DNA of 33,309 bases from Planctomycetota bacterium (GTDB taxonomy: Bacteria > Planctomycetota > JACOTG01 > JAJDCM01), in assembly GCA_029260825.1 (NCBI GenBank), contig JAJDCM010000206.1, forward strand, positions 1 through 33,309. The letters run 5' to 3'. The position numbers and the translations under genes were made by a program. The notes below the pieces were generated by a model. That model had not been told where the DNA came from, ran no database searches, and saw nothing but the letters and a program-made list of their open reading frames with translations. Positions 1 to 8,501 of the stretch are shown here, in pieces; the first letter of the stretch is position 1; every line of letters begins with the position of its first letter.

Positions 1-343
1 CACTCGTGCTGGAACCAAAAAAGACCCCGGTCCTTGCTCGACCCGAAGAGAGATCAAGGTCCGCGTGTCGAAGGGCCTCCAGAGACGCAGCCAACCCGAA
101 CTGATCCGCCCGAGAAAGCCTGGAGTTCTCGGCGGGTTTGAGGTCGAAAGAAGGAGCTCCGGCCGGAACTTGAGAGGCGAGATTTGTTCGGTGAGGGCTG
201 GCATCAAAGACATCAAACTCGGTAATCGCGGTCTTTCCAGACGACAATCCCTGCCACAAAGAAGAGGCGCCCCAACCGAACCCGCTAACGGCTCCCAGCC
301 CCGTAATGGCGACCGGCAGGGAGGAGCCCGCATCCTCGGTCAT
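1..343 (-). CDS. Beta-ketoacyl-ACP synthase, N-terminal part (cut by window edge)
   Basis: The visible 114 residues begin with VAITGLGAVSGFGWG, the usual opening of FabF-type (KAS II) condensing enzymes, followed by the W-x-G-L-x-x-G-K-T segment of that family. Near the edge the text reads TGVFFGSSTS, which corresponds to the conserved stretch before the active-site region. The catalytic Cys-His-His lies beyond the window and cannot be checked. The ATG at 343 overlaps the stop of the upstream ACP gene as ATGA, so the two are probably translationally coupled. Such enzymes condense an acyl group with malonyl-ACP. With the ACP, ligase and exporter genes nearby, a role in chain extension of an aryl-polyene-like product is inferred. 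A chain-length-factor relative cannot be excluded without the active site. Confidence 0.85.
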   Translation of the reverse strand, partial: MTEDAGSSLPVAITGLGAVSGFGWGASSLWQGLSSGKTAITEFDVFDASPHRTNLASQVPAGAPSFDLKPAENSRLSRADQFGLAASLEALRHADLDLSSGRARTGVFFGSSTS

Positions 344-621
344 GTAGTTCCCTCAGGCGACTTCAAGCTCTCCTCGATGAAGGAAGCCAGGGAAGCGACG
401 GATGCGAAGGCCTCTCTCCCGACATTTTGACTCTCCACCTTGATGTCAAATTCTTGTTCCATCCCCAGAACCAGTTCCAGCGCATCCACGGAATCAAGAC
501 CAAGGCCCTCACCAAAAAGTGGAGCATCGTCCTCGATCTCTTCCGGAGAGAGACCTTCCAGTTGAAGTCGCTCCACAATCAGACGTTTGGTCCGTTCCCG
601 GATGGATTGATTGTCTAGCAT
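340..621 (-). CDS. Acyl carrier protein (ACP 1)
   Basis: This small acidic protein of 93 residues has the ACP signature GLDSVDALELV; Ser44 is the predicted 4'-phosphopantetheine attachment site. Helix 1 (about residues 4-20) and an acidic stretch EEIEDDAPLF precede it, as in stand-alone ACPs. An in-frame start further upstream (675) would add 18 basic residues untypical of ACPs, so the ATG at 621, preceded by a GAGGG stretch, is preferred. The stop overlaps the start of the ketoacyl synthase gene by four bases. The protein would carry the growing chain for that synthase. A second ACP lies about 13 kb away in the same locus, so the two may have separate jobs. Confidence 0.93.
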   Translation of the reverse strand: MLDNQSIRERTKRLIVERLQLEGLSPEEIEDDAPLFGEGLGLDSVDALELVLGMEQEFDIKVESQNVGREAFASVASLASFIEESLKSPEGTT

Positions 622-839
622 GGCTGCACCCTCGATTCGCCGTTTCCTGGGAATTCGATTCCAAAACGCTGTCATTTCGGAAAATCCAGTCGCAAAATTT
701 CCCGAGGCAAACGCATTTTAACAAAGAGAAATCCCAGTCCCAAGAAGGGTTTCATGGCTCGGAGGTGGTCGCCGTCCTGGCAAATTTCGCCGAACCCTAA
801 CCTTTTGTTGAGATCGCCTTTGTGGTATTCCGGGAGGCA

Positions 840-2294
840 ATGGAGACGTCGGAACCCACCCAGGATGATTTGCGCACGACAAGCTCGACAATCCTTGCGC
901 GATTTGGCGAGAGGGTGGCCGAGTCACCGGATGCACCACTCCTGCTCGGAGAAGGAAATCAGTTCACACGGCTCGACCTTTTTCAGCTCACCCGGCGGGT
1001 AGCGAAGCGGCTTGGAGATTTGAGGCTCCCCCCATCGACGTCGGTTGCGCTGGTCGCCGAAAACGGCCCGGCCTTTCTCGCAGGCCTTCTCGCCATCCAG
1101 CACCTCTCTCTCACGACGATTCTGGTCGATGCGGGGACACCCGACGAGGAACTCTACCGCATCGTCCGGAAGCTCGGCGCCGGTGCCGCCCTCAAGGCGG
1201 ACCTCCGATGGTCTACGGAAGTTTCCCGGTGGAAGCTCCTGCCTCTTCCCGATCCAATCACGGTTCCCAGGCCCAACGGGCGACCCTGCGTCATCAAGCT
1301 CACCTCCGGATCGAGCGGAGATCCTCGGGGGATCGTGGTATCGGAGGATGCTCTTCTTAACGACGCGCGGGCTCTTGTGAAGGCCATGGGGTTCCACCAG
1401 GAAGATCGGCTCCTGGCGGCCATTCCTCTTTCCCACTCCTACGGGCTTTCTGTCCTGGCTCTTCCCTCTCTTGTGTACGGATTCCCTCTTCTCATTCCCA
1501 GTGGTTGGGATCCTCTAACTCTCGCCCGAAATCTGGGGGCATCCGTCTTTCCCACGGTTCCGGCCTACCTGCAAGGACTGTTGGCCCTGTCTACCCCGCC
1601 TCCCATGCCGAAGGGATTGCGGCGAGTCATCTCCGCCGGGGCTCCTCTCCCCAGATCCGTGGCGCAAGATTTTCTCGATCGGTTTGGCCGACATGTTCAC
1701 GTGTTCTACGGCGCCAGCGAATGCGGCGGCATTTCATACGATCCGATCGGAACATCCGGACTCCGGGGAACCGTCGGCCCCCTCATCGAGGGCGTTGACG
1801 TCCATTTCGTGAAGGAGGGTAAAAAGACTCCGAATGGCACCTCTACGTTCGACATGATCTCCGTCACATCTTCTTCTGTCGGTGACCGATACTTCCCCGA
1901 AGAAGACTCCCGACTCGATGAAAATCGCTTTCTCACCAGTGATCAGGGATCTTTACAAGACGGCGAACTTGTTCTTCAAGGGCGGGCGGGAAACTTCGTG
2001 AACATCAAAGGGAAAAAGGTTCTTCCGGACGAAGTTGAGGCGGTTCTGGCCCTCCATCCGCAGGTCAGAGAAGCCATCGTCGTTGCCCTCGGCTCGAAAG
2101 ACAAAAGCCAGGCATTACGGGCAATCATCGCTTGCCCGAAAAATACAGTCTCCTATCGTACCTTGATTGAATGGTGTCGCCCTCGCCTTTGCGCTCACAA
2201 GATTCCGAGAAGTTTTGTGTTCGTGGACGAGATCCCCCGCACTCCTCGGGGCAAGGTCGATCGATCTTCTCTGGCGAGGGTTGATCCAGCCTGA
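840..2294 (+). CDS. Acyl-activating enzyme (ANL superfamily AMP-dependent synthetase/ligase 1)
   Basis: The protein of 484 residues is an adenylate-forming ligase. Visible motifs are the P-loop LTSGSSGDPRG, the A5-type motif FYGASECGG, a hinge region followed by NIKGKKVLPDEVEAVL, and the C-terminal RTPRGKVDR with the catalytic lysine. The family activates carboxylic acids as acyl-AMP and passes them to CoA or an ACP; here a starter acid loaded onto an ACP is inferred. A GTG at 822 would add six residues and lacks a ribosome site; the ATG at 840 has GGGAGG only two bases away, so the exact start is uncertain. It is transcribed away from the ACP and synthase and converges on the membrane-protein gene with 36 bases between. 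The usual TGD motif appears altered to TSDQG. Confidence 0.9.
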   Translation: METSEPTQDDLRTTSSTILARFGERVAESPDAPLLLGEGNQFTRLDLFQLTRRVAKRLGDLRLPPSTSVALVAENGPAFLAGLLAIQHLSLTTILVDAGTPDEELYRIVRKLGAGAALKADLRWSTEVSRWKLLPLPDPITVPRPNGRPCVIKLTSGSSGDPRGIVVSEDALLNDARALVKAMGFHQEDRLLAAIPLSHSYGLSVLALPSLVYGFPLLIPSGWDPLTLARNLGASVFPTVPAYLQGLLALSTPPPMPKGLRRVISAGAPLPRSVAQDFLDRFGRHVHVFYGASECGGISYDPIGTSGLRGTVGPLIEGVDVHFVKEGKKTPNGTSTFDMISVTSSSVGDRYFPEEDSRLDENRFLTSDQGSLQDGELVLQGRAGNFVNIKGKKVLPDEVEAVLALHPQVREAIVVALGSKDKSQALRAIIACPKNTVSYRTLIEWCRPRLCAHKIPRSFVFVDEIPRTPRGKVDRSSLARVDPA

Positions 2295-2330
2295 GCCAAG
2301 ATAATCGCTGCTATCCAAGAAAATCGCCCC

Positions 2331-3041
2331 TCACAGAGCAACCCGCTCGTCCTCTTCCTTCATTTGACGGAGGTATTCCAGGGATCGCCTCCCGCGCTCG
2401 GTGTTTTCTGCCGGAAAAAACGGCGAAAGCATCCGATCAATCAAGCTGCCCTCGTAGTGTCGAAACCAGATCTTTCGAACCACTCCCTCCGCAATCATGA
2501 AACATCCAATGAAGATGTATCCTCCCCAGGATGCGTACCGTGACCAGGTCTCCGACGACGCAAACATCGCCAACCCCATCCCCATCGCCCCATGGATGAA
2601 CAGCACGACCGACCAGCAAGCCGTCACCTTTCGACAGTAGGGACGAATGAAGTCCGGGGCCCTTGGCTGGATGAACAACGCGCCCCGCTCAATCAATGAC
2701 AAAGGGCCTCGAAGACTGAAGAGAAACATCAGGGACAAAGCCAGGTGAAGAGACGGGGGTACGAGAAGAAGGAACCAACCGTTGTTCGACACACCGGCAA
2801 GAACTCCGAAGAAAAGCACCACCATGGAAAAGAAGGTCGAGGTGCGTCCACCCCAGAAAGGCGTCGTCCATCTCCTTCCCGCCAGAAGAACCAGGACCAT
2901 CACGGAACAATGGCCCGCGGCAAAAGCCCAGACCGGACCATGGTCCATGGCTGCCTTGACGTACGGCGGGTAGAGAATTGCCAGGAGGAAAAACAAACCC
3001 ACCGTCAAGAGCATCTCTAGCGAGGGCCGAGGCAATGACAT
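2331..3041 (-). CDS. COG4648-type inner-membrane protein of aryl-polyene-like clusters
   Basis: This integral membrane protein of about 236 residues has roughly six or seven hydrophobic segments. The central motif PLSLIERGALFIQPRAPDF, followed by a YCRKVTACW-type helix start, resembles the COG4648 family found in aryl-polyene clusters; its biochemical role is not established. A longer reading from 3128 would overlap the LolA-like gene by 74 bases. The ATG at 3041 is preferred because AAGGGGG lies four bases upstream and the gap to the LolA-like stop is then 13 bases. It is the last gene of the halogenase-lipoprotein-exporter-LolA unit. The C-terminus is charged (KEEDE) and probably cytoplasmic. 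Confidence 0.75.
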   Translation of the reverse strand: MSLPRPSLEMLLTVGLFFLLAILYPPYVKAAMDHGPVWAFAAGHCSVMVLVLLAGRRWTTPFWGGRTSTFFSMVVLFFGVLAGVSNNGWFLLLVPPSLHLALSLMFLFSLRGPLSLIERGALFIQPRAPDFIRPYCRKVTACWSVVLFIHGAMGMGLAMFASSETWSRYASWGGYIFIGCFMIAEGVVRKIWFRHYEGSLIDRMLSPFFPAENTERGRRSLEYLRQMKEEDERVAL

Positions 3042-3054
3042 CCATCCCCCTTCA

Positions 3055-3774
3055 TCATTGAGGTTCAAGCCGCCGAACCGTGAGGCGAACTCCCACCGGG
3101 GGATCCTTCTGAAAAAGACCGTCCGCAAGGGATGGGTTCACAACCATGTTCGAAATCTTGATCCGGACCTCATCCCCCTCCACGTTCGTGTACGCGATTT
3201 CTCGCAATACGGCGTCGTCCTCGGAGACAACAAGCGTGAGCAGGGTAAGAAACGAGGTGAGACCTTTGTCTCTGGGAGAGAGAGTCACGGAAAGAAATCC
3301 ATCTTTCTCGGTGACCTTTTTCAAATCAAAGACCTTCTCCATCTCGGACGCTTCAGGGGTAAAAATCTTTACCAATCCTGACGTCAAATCTCCCTCTCGA
3401 AAAAGGAAGCGCTCGGCGCGTTTTTCCGCCGGTCGGTAAACCTGGTAGGAGCGTTCATCGAATCGCACCTGGGAAACCCGGGGCTCCTTCAGGAAGAAGA
3501 CCGCACAGGGGTTCTTCCGTCGAAAGACCATCTCTCCCCCGGAAACGATCGGTTTTCGCACCAGCGGCGTGCGGATCTCCTGGACGAAATCGGCCTTGAG
3601 AGAAACGACCTCGAGATGCTTCTTGGCAAGAGCATCAAGAGCCCGGCGACCCCGCTCGGTTGCCAGAGCCGTCGGGTCGTCATCTGCCAGGGCGGAAGAA
3701 CCTGGAAGGAGCGAGAGGAGCGATGTCAGAAGGCAGGAGAGGAGAGTCATGAAGAGTCTGGTTATCCTTGACAA
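3055..3774 (-). CDS. LolA-like periplasmic carrier protein
   Basis: The protein of 239 residues starts with a signal peptide (hydrophobic core LLSCLLTSLLSLLPGS, likely cleavage after SALA). A LolA-type beta fold follows, with the typical early motif LKADFVQE and later V-Y-R-P-A-E and FLTLLTL strands. LolA carries lipoproteins across the periplasm. Homologues inside aryl-polyene clusters are thought to carry the lipidic product instead, and the position next to an MMPL exporter supports that here. The reading from TTG at 3774 gives the signal peptide a basic N-region (MSRITR); an ATG at 3750 is the alternative. It lies 88 bases downstream of the exporter gene. Confidence 0.85.
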   Translation of the reverse strand: MSRITRLFMTLLSCLLTSLLSLLPGSSALADDDPTALATERGRRALDALAKKHLEVVSLKADFVQEIRTPLVRKPIVSGGEMVFRRKNPCAVFFLKEPRVSQVRFDERSYQVYRPAEKRAERFLFREGDLTSGLVKIFTPEASEMEKVFDLKKVTEKDGFLSVTLSPRDKGLTSFLTLLTLVVSEDDAVLREIAYTNVEGDEVRIKISNMVVNPSLADGLFQKDPPVGVRLTVRRLEPQ

Positions 3775-3862
3775 AGGTCGAAGCGGAACACGTTCTCATC
3801 AAAGACAATAGCAAATCTCTCCACCACCCGGAAAGGGAACGCACGGCTTGAGGGTTTCATCC

Positions 3863-6253
3863 TCATTCCGGCCCACGAACGGGGAGGAAGCAACGGCAGA
3901 GAACGGGTAAGGCAAAGACGCTGGTAAGAAAACAGACCCCGATGCCGACCGCAAGGAGAAGACCGAGGGATGACAGACCCGGGGTTGCCGAAAATGCCAG
4001 GGATCCAAAACCAAGAAACGTCGTAACGCTCGTTCTCCAGACCGAATAACCGGTGGTGCGAAGAACCTCGTCCGTCGGCTGTTCACTCCCCAAGCGTTGG
4101 GCCTCCCGATATCGCCCGACCATATGAATCCCGTCATCAAGTCCGATTCCCAGCAAAAAGGGAACGGCAACGAAGTTCCCCAGATGCAGAGGAGCCTCAA
4201 AGAAGGCCATCCACCCGAGGGTGATCCCGATTCCAGCCAACGTCGGAACAAGCGAGAGAACCGCGGCAAGAATCCCTCCCGAAAACAGGAAAACCACAAC
4301 CAGGACCGCAAGACCGGACAACGCCGTACATCGGACCAAATCCTCGGAGAGGAGGTCAGAAAGATCATCGCTGAGCCCCATCGCCGCCACGATGTGCACG
4401 TCTTCTTCGAACGACTGAACGATCGCCTCTTCCATGGCAACACGACTTTCTCGATCCCGAAGAAGATGGGGAGGAAACAGCTGGATCATCCAGTAGACTT
4501 CCCCGCGATATCGAATCTGAGGCGTCGGTGGGTCAGGACTCTGTTCCAAACTTCGGGAAAGCTTGACCAGCTCGTCTCGAAATCCGTCCGGCTCGAGCCC
4601 GACCTCTTCCATCTCCTTGCACGTGGCATCTACCCATCCTGGAAGACGTCCACGGAAATCGGCAACTCGCTTATCGATTCCAGCACTCGCCACTTCCTGA
4701 TGAGGTCCGAGACTCAGGCGAACAAGCCCCTTGGCCTCCAGCTCTTCTACTGCTGGCTTGCACTCAAGAAGGGGTTTCTTCCCATTCACCAGCACCGTGA
4801 CCGGAATCGGAGAGAAGCCAAGGGATTCCTCCAGCCACGCTGCGGAGGCCAGCATGGGATCATCCGAGGGGCGAAGCCTGGACGGGTCAGCGTCAAAACT
4901 CACTCCACGAAATCCAACCCAACCCCAGCCAAGAAGGGCAAACCCGATGATTCCTGCCGTGACGCCCTTTCCGATCCTGGTTTTCACCAGAGCCAGGATG
5001 CACTCGATCACCCGACTGGTCGCCTCTTTCGGGGTTGATCGGGTGAGAACCCGAAGCATCCACGGTAAGACCACCAAAGCAGACAAGAGAGCAAACACAA
5101 GCCCGATACCCAGTAGAATCCCGAAACCAAAGAGCCCGTGAAAACGACTGAGGGCGAGAGAGAGAAACGCAAGGACGGTGGTCATCATGCTGAGAAGGAG
5201 AGGTCGACCCGCACCCACGTGAGTGGATACCACCGCTTCGTCATATGACCCCCGCAATCGCTCTTCCCGATATCTCTGGAGATAGTGGATCCCGAAGTCC
5301 ACTCCGAGCCCCACCAAGACTGCGGCCGCTCCGGTAGCAAGAGGTGTCAGTGGCCCCAGCATGACTCCTCCATAACCAAGGGTCCACACGATCACGATTC
5401 CAATCGGTCCCACCAGAAGGAGGGGATCCCAGAAGCTTCGTCCCGAAACCAGAAGAAAGATGGAAACCAGGAATGCGGACAGAAAAGACGAACGATAGAG
5501 ATCGAGTCGAATCCGCTGCTCATCCTGGCAAGCGATCGCATACCCCCCGATAAAAGTATGGGAGTAATTCGAGAGGCGATCGTTCAGATCCCCAAGAAGA
5601 GCCTTGGAGTATTCGATATCGAATGGCTTCTTCTTCCCCCGGATCCGAAGAAACGCCGCTGATCCGTCGGCGAGGACGACAAAGCGAGAGGATGAATCAA
5701 GAGTGGCCGGTGCTTTTTCGCGGGCCGTGTCTTCAAAAATAGGCGCAAGATCGAGCGGATCTCGTCGCACCATCTGGAGAGACAGAAAAGGGTCCTCGGC
5801 GATCCTCCGAGGAATGCCCGAGAGTACCCTCTTTCTTCCCTCGCCGAACATTCGAGAAGAGAGTCGAGAAAGTCCCTCCTCGGAAAGGTGAATGAGCGGA
5901 TTCTCTCGAAAGCGCGAAACCCGGTCCCCGAGAAAATCCTCGGTTGTTGCCGCCACGGATTCAACCAGAGGCGAAGCGAGCAGTGTATCCACGACCTCGG
6001 GGATCGAGGCCGCAACGGACTCACCGCGAAGGATCATCAGGAGATTTCGATCCGAGGTCAGCTCGGTCGCCGCAATCCGCCGGAGCTCGACCGCTTCGAA
6101 GTCCCCGGGAAGAACCGTGGCGATGTCCGACTCGATCCGAAACCGAGGCAAGAAGAGCAGGGCTCCCAGAGTCATCAGTGAAAGAAAAAGAAGAACACCG
6201 CGAGGAGAGCCCACCACCCAGCGCCCCAATCGTTCCAGTGCGGAACCGATCAA
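3863..6253 (-). CDS. MMPL/RND-superfamily exporter
   Basis: This transporter of 796 residues has the duplicated RND layout: TM1 near residues 18-36, a large periplasmic loop, a cluster of helices, then the same pattern again. The paired helix motif appears in both halves as GVDFGIH (317-323) and GLDDGIH (704-710), which marks the repeat and a probable proton-relay acidic residue. Aryl-polyene and xanthomonadin loci encode such an exporter with LolA-like and DUF3261 partners, as here. The start is a TTG at 6253 preceded by a strong GGAGG six bases away, and it overlaps the upstream stop as TTGA. Export of the finished or lipid-bound product to the outer membrane is inferred. Confidence 0.93.
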   Translation of the reverse strand: MIGSALERLGRWVVGSPRGVLLFLSLMTLGALLFLPRFRIESDIATVLPGDFEAVELRRIAATELTSDRNLLMILRGESVAASIPEVVDTLLASPLVESVAATTEDFLGDRVSRFRENPLIHLSEEGLSRLSSRMFGEGRKRVLSGIPRRIAEDPFLSLQMVRRDPLDLAPIFEDTAREKAPATLDSSSRFVVLADGSAAFLRIRGKKKPFDIEYSKALLGDLNDRLSNYSHTFIGGYAIACQDEQRIRLDLYRSSFLSAFLVSIFLLVSGRSFWDPLLLVGPIGIVIVWTLGYGGVMLGPLTPLATGAAAVLVGLGVDFGIHYLQRYREERLRGSYDEAVVSTHVGAGRPLLLSMMTTVLAFLSLALSRFHGLFGFGILLGIGLVFALLSALVVLPWMLRVLTRSTPKEATSRVIECILALVKTRIGKGVTAGIIGFALLGWGWVGFRGVSFDADPSRLRPSDDPMLASAAWLEESLGFSPIPVTVLVNGKKPLLECKPAVEELEAKGLVRLSLGPHQEVASAGIDKRVADFRGRLPGWVDATCKEMEEVGLEPDGFRDELVKLSRSLEQSPDPPTPQIRYRGEVYWMIQLFPPHLLRDRESRVAMEEAIVQSFEEDVHIVAAMGLSDDLSDLLSEDLVRCTALSGLAVLVVVFLFSGGILAAVLSLVPTLAGIGITLGWMAFFEAPLHLGNFVAVPFLLGIGLDDGIHMVGRYREAQRLGSEQPTDEVLRTTGYSVWRTSVTTFLGFGSLAFSATPGLSSLGLLLAVGIGVCFLTSVFALPVLCRCFLPVRGPE

Positions 6254-7008
6254 GGAGTACCTCCGCTGATGATTCCTTCCGGGAGTTTCAGGACAAAGAG
6301 CGAATCCGGAAGGGGTTCTTCCTCCACTTCCACAGGATCCAGACGAGCCGTAAGAGAAAAACCGCTCCCTTCCACGAGGAGAGTCTCATGGTCAAGAGTT
6401 CGGTCCTTCCACCGGGCACCGCGAAAGGAATAACGACGCTCGATCACCTTTCCAGATCCGTCCAAGAAGGCACGAACCGAAAGTCCGGGCCAGCTCGACT
6501 GGAGTACAAGCTCAAGACCTTCATCCGAGTCTCGAAGCGATAGGACTCGATCGGTCGTTACGGGGCAAGAGGCCTCAAGCAAAGTCAATCCCATGAAGAC
6601 AAGGATGTGACGAGGGGCTTTCTCCTCATCCAAGGCACCGACGGACACTCCATTTCGAACCTGGGGAAAGTAGCCGACGATTCGTTCGGTCGACGCAGCA
6701 AGGTCAAGAAGCTTTCCCCCGAGGTCGGGAAAGAGCTGCATGCGAAGTCGTGGTTCCGGCCCGGACCGAACAGCAAGTGCGACTTGAAAGACACCGCTCA
6801 GGTGATCCGACTCAAGAGTCACTTCTCCCGCGCGCCGGGATTCGATCGAGTCGGCGGAACGTGAGACAAGCTGATCCAGCTCTTCTCCCGCAGATCGATA
6901 CGTAGCGCAGGCCGGCAACAATAAATAGAGGATGGCAACCAGAATGAGTTGACGATGCTGTCTTTTGTTCCCGAGCCTATTTCCCTGCTCACCCATGGTA
7001 GATCGCAT
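6250..7008 (-). CDS. DUF3261-like outer-membrane lipoprotein
   Basis: The protein of about 252 residues has a basic N-region, a hydrophobic stretch and a lipobox LLPAC, so Cys34 is probably lipidated (Cys30 if translation starts at the ATG at 6996). The rest is soluble and rich in beta segments (LRMQLFPDLGGKLL, GYFPQVRN). Position and pattern match the DUF3261 lipoproteins beside MMPL exporters in aryl-polyene clusters; recognition rests partly on this context. It overlaps the flavoprotein stop by up to 20 bases and its own stop overlaps the exporter start by four. A role as outer-membrane acceptor for the exported product, analogous to LolB, is inferred. Confidence 0.78.
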   Translation of the reverse strand: MRSTMGEQGNRLGNKRQHRQLILVAILYLLLPACATYRSAGEELDQLVSRSADSIESRRAGEVTLESDHLSGVFQVALAVRSGPEPRLRMQLFPDLGGKLLDLAASTERIVGYFPQVRNGVSVGALDEEKAPRHILVFMGLTLLEASCPVTTDRVLSLRDSDEGLELVLQSSWPGLSVRAFLDGSGKVIERRYSFRGARWKDRTLDHETLLVEGSGFSLTARLDPVEVEEEPLPDSLFVLKLPEGIISGGTP

Positions 7009-8260
7009 ATTCCGGAGGTCTTGGGTCGGGGGAGAAGTTCCACTTACGATTCATCCGAATCAACAGATAAAATAGTCGCAAGAAGAGTTTTTCCTTCATC
7101 TTGAGCTCGAATTTCCCCAGAAAGAACGGAGCAACAATTGCCTGATAACCCGGCTTTGGATTGAAGAATATTCCGGCAAACCCCGGATTATAGAACGCAC
7201 GGATCAAGCGAAAATAACCCTCGGTCCAGCCCCGAAGTGAGCGCTCATAGCTTCGAAAGTGAGAGGGCTTCAACGGTCGCCCGGTCATGAGCCTCTTCGA
7301 AAGCTGACTCGCGGCGAGCTCCCCACTTCTCATGGCAATCAACACTCCTGTGGAAAACACCGGATCCAGGAAGGCCGCCGCGTCCCCCGCCATCATCCAG
7401 CCCTTCCCGACGTATCGACTCGACCCGTAGCTGAAAGAAGACGCGGTTCGGACCTTTTCCGTTTGCTCCGAGGAGGCAAGGATTTCGCTCACGAACGGGG
7501 ACAGTCTGATTTGCTCGGCAAGAAAATCTTCGGCGGAAACATCCGAGGCCCATCGACTCCGATCCGTCACACACCCGACGCTGGTTACGTTGTTCCGCAG
7601 GGGGATCATCCAGAACCAGCATCGGTTTCCCATCACCAAGGTGATGTCTCCATCTTCCTTGCCGGATCGGCGGGTCGCTCCTTGATAGTGGGAGAAGAGG
7701 GCAACCTTCTTCAGATCCGGAACTGGACGGCGGAGGCCAAGAGTCTTTCCAAGGAACGAATTCTGCCCGCTAGCGTCGATGACCCAACGGGACCGAACTT
7801 GACTCTCCTCACCATCCCGGCCGCGAATCGTAAGAACGTTCCCATCGTCTGAAAAATCGCACCCCATCACCTTCTGCTCTTCTCTTACCTCCGCCCCCCC
7901 CTCCTCAGCATGTCGCAAGAGCATGTCGTCAAATTCGGCTCGCTCCACTTCCCAGGCGACATTCCGCGGGGAAGAAAGAAAATCTTCAAATCGAAGGGTG
8001 TTCGAAAACGAGCCATCGTTGCTGACGAAGTGGGCACCGTTTTTTCGCTGAAAGGAGATGGCGTCGATCTTCTCCCGAAGACCAAGCCGATCGATCAAAT
8101 CCTGTTGAAAAGGTAGGAGGGATTCGCCAATATGAAAACGGGGAAATTTCTCCCGCTCCAAAACGACAACCTCGTGGCCCTTTTTCGCCAGGACATAGGC
8201 CGCGGTGGCCCCGGCCGGTCCGCCCCCGATGATGGCAACGTCACACGATGTTGAGGTCAT
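6989..8260 (-). CDS. Flavin-dependent halogenase-like FAD oxidoreductase
   Basis: The protein of 423 residues has an N-terminal Rossmann FAD motif GGGPAGATA (12-20), the family segment FPRFHIGESLLP (39-50), and a second FAD-contact motif GDAAAFLDPVFSTG. It also carries WFWMIP (215-220), fitting the W-x-W-x-I-P signature of FADH2-dependent halogenases, and RKNGA with Lys73 at the place of the conserved halogenase lysine. Such enzymes make hypohalous acid and chlorinate or brominate aromatic substrates. Related flavoproteins with this motif may not halogenate, so the reaction is inferred. It heads the unit with the DUF3261, exporter and LolA-like genes. The ATG at 8260 is preceded by a purine-rich GAAAGAAGAAAC. 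Confidence 0.82.
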   Translation of the reverse strand: MTSTSCDVAIIGGGPAGATAAYVLAKKGHEVVVLEREKFPRFHIGESLLPFQQDLIDRLGLREKIDAISFQRKNGAHFVSNDGSFSNTLRFEDFLSSPRNVAWEVERAEFDDMLLRHAEEGGAEVREEQKVMGCDFSDDGNVLTIRGRDGEESQVRSRWVIDASGQNSFLGKTLGLRRPVPDLKKVALFSHYQGATRRSGKEDGDITLVMGNRCWFWMIPLRNNVTSVGCVTDRSRWASDVSAEDFLAEQIRLSPFVSEILASSEQTEKVRTASSFSYGSSRYVGKGWMMAGDAAAFLDPVFSTGVLIAMRSGELAASQLSKRLMTGRPLKPSHFRSYERSLRGWTEGYFRLIRAFYNPGFAGIFFNPKPGYQAIVAPFFLGKFELKMKEKLFLRLFYLLIRMNRKWNFSPDPRPPEYAIYHG

Positions 8261-8501
8261 CTAAGTTTCTTCTTTCAGATCGGGCCCCGAAAGCCCGCGC
8301 CGCCTTGTGCTTGATCAAACCGTCGCCAAGATAGGGACTCGACTCCTGCTCTGCCAAGTGAAATCGAAACCGATTTTCTTTCTCGAATTCCACATCTTGC
8401 CCAGGTAGCCTACTAGAAAAGAAGGCAGGGCTCTTTGGCCCCCGCCGGAGAACCACTTCCGATGACCGTTTCCCGATCAAACCCGCCACAACCTCCACCA
8501 A
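8241..8501 (-). CDS. Possible small ORF, perhaps a hotdog-dehydratase remnant
   Basis: An open frame of 86 codons fills most of the gap between the divergent acyltransferase and flavoprotein genes and overlaps the flavoprotein start by 20 bases. It begins with LVEVVAGLIG-like text (start codon TTG) and contains FSSRLPGQDVEF, which loosely resembles the helix and following strand of hotdog-fold 3-hydroxyacyl-ACP dehydratases, enzymes usual in such clusters. The N-terminal half of such a domain, with the H-F-P-G-x-P motif, is missing, and no good ribosome site was found. It may be a decayed dehydratase, a small leader protein, or chance. Confidence is low. Confidence 0.28.
   Translation of the reverse strand: MVEVVAGLIGKRSSEVVLRRGPKSPAFFSSRLPGQDVEFEKENRFRFHLAEQESSPYLGDGLIKHKAARAFGARSERRNLDDLNIV

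Noticed and set aside
4097..5038. Plus-strand open frame of 313 codons
   Set aside because: It lies wholly antisense to the MMPL exporter, whose motifs and coupling are clear; its translation is low-complexity and basic, with no domain.
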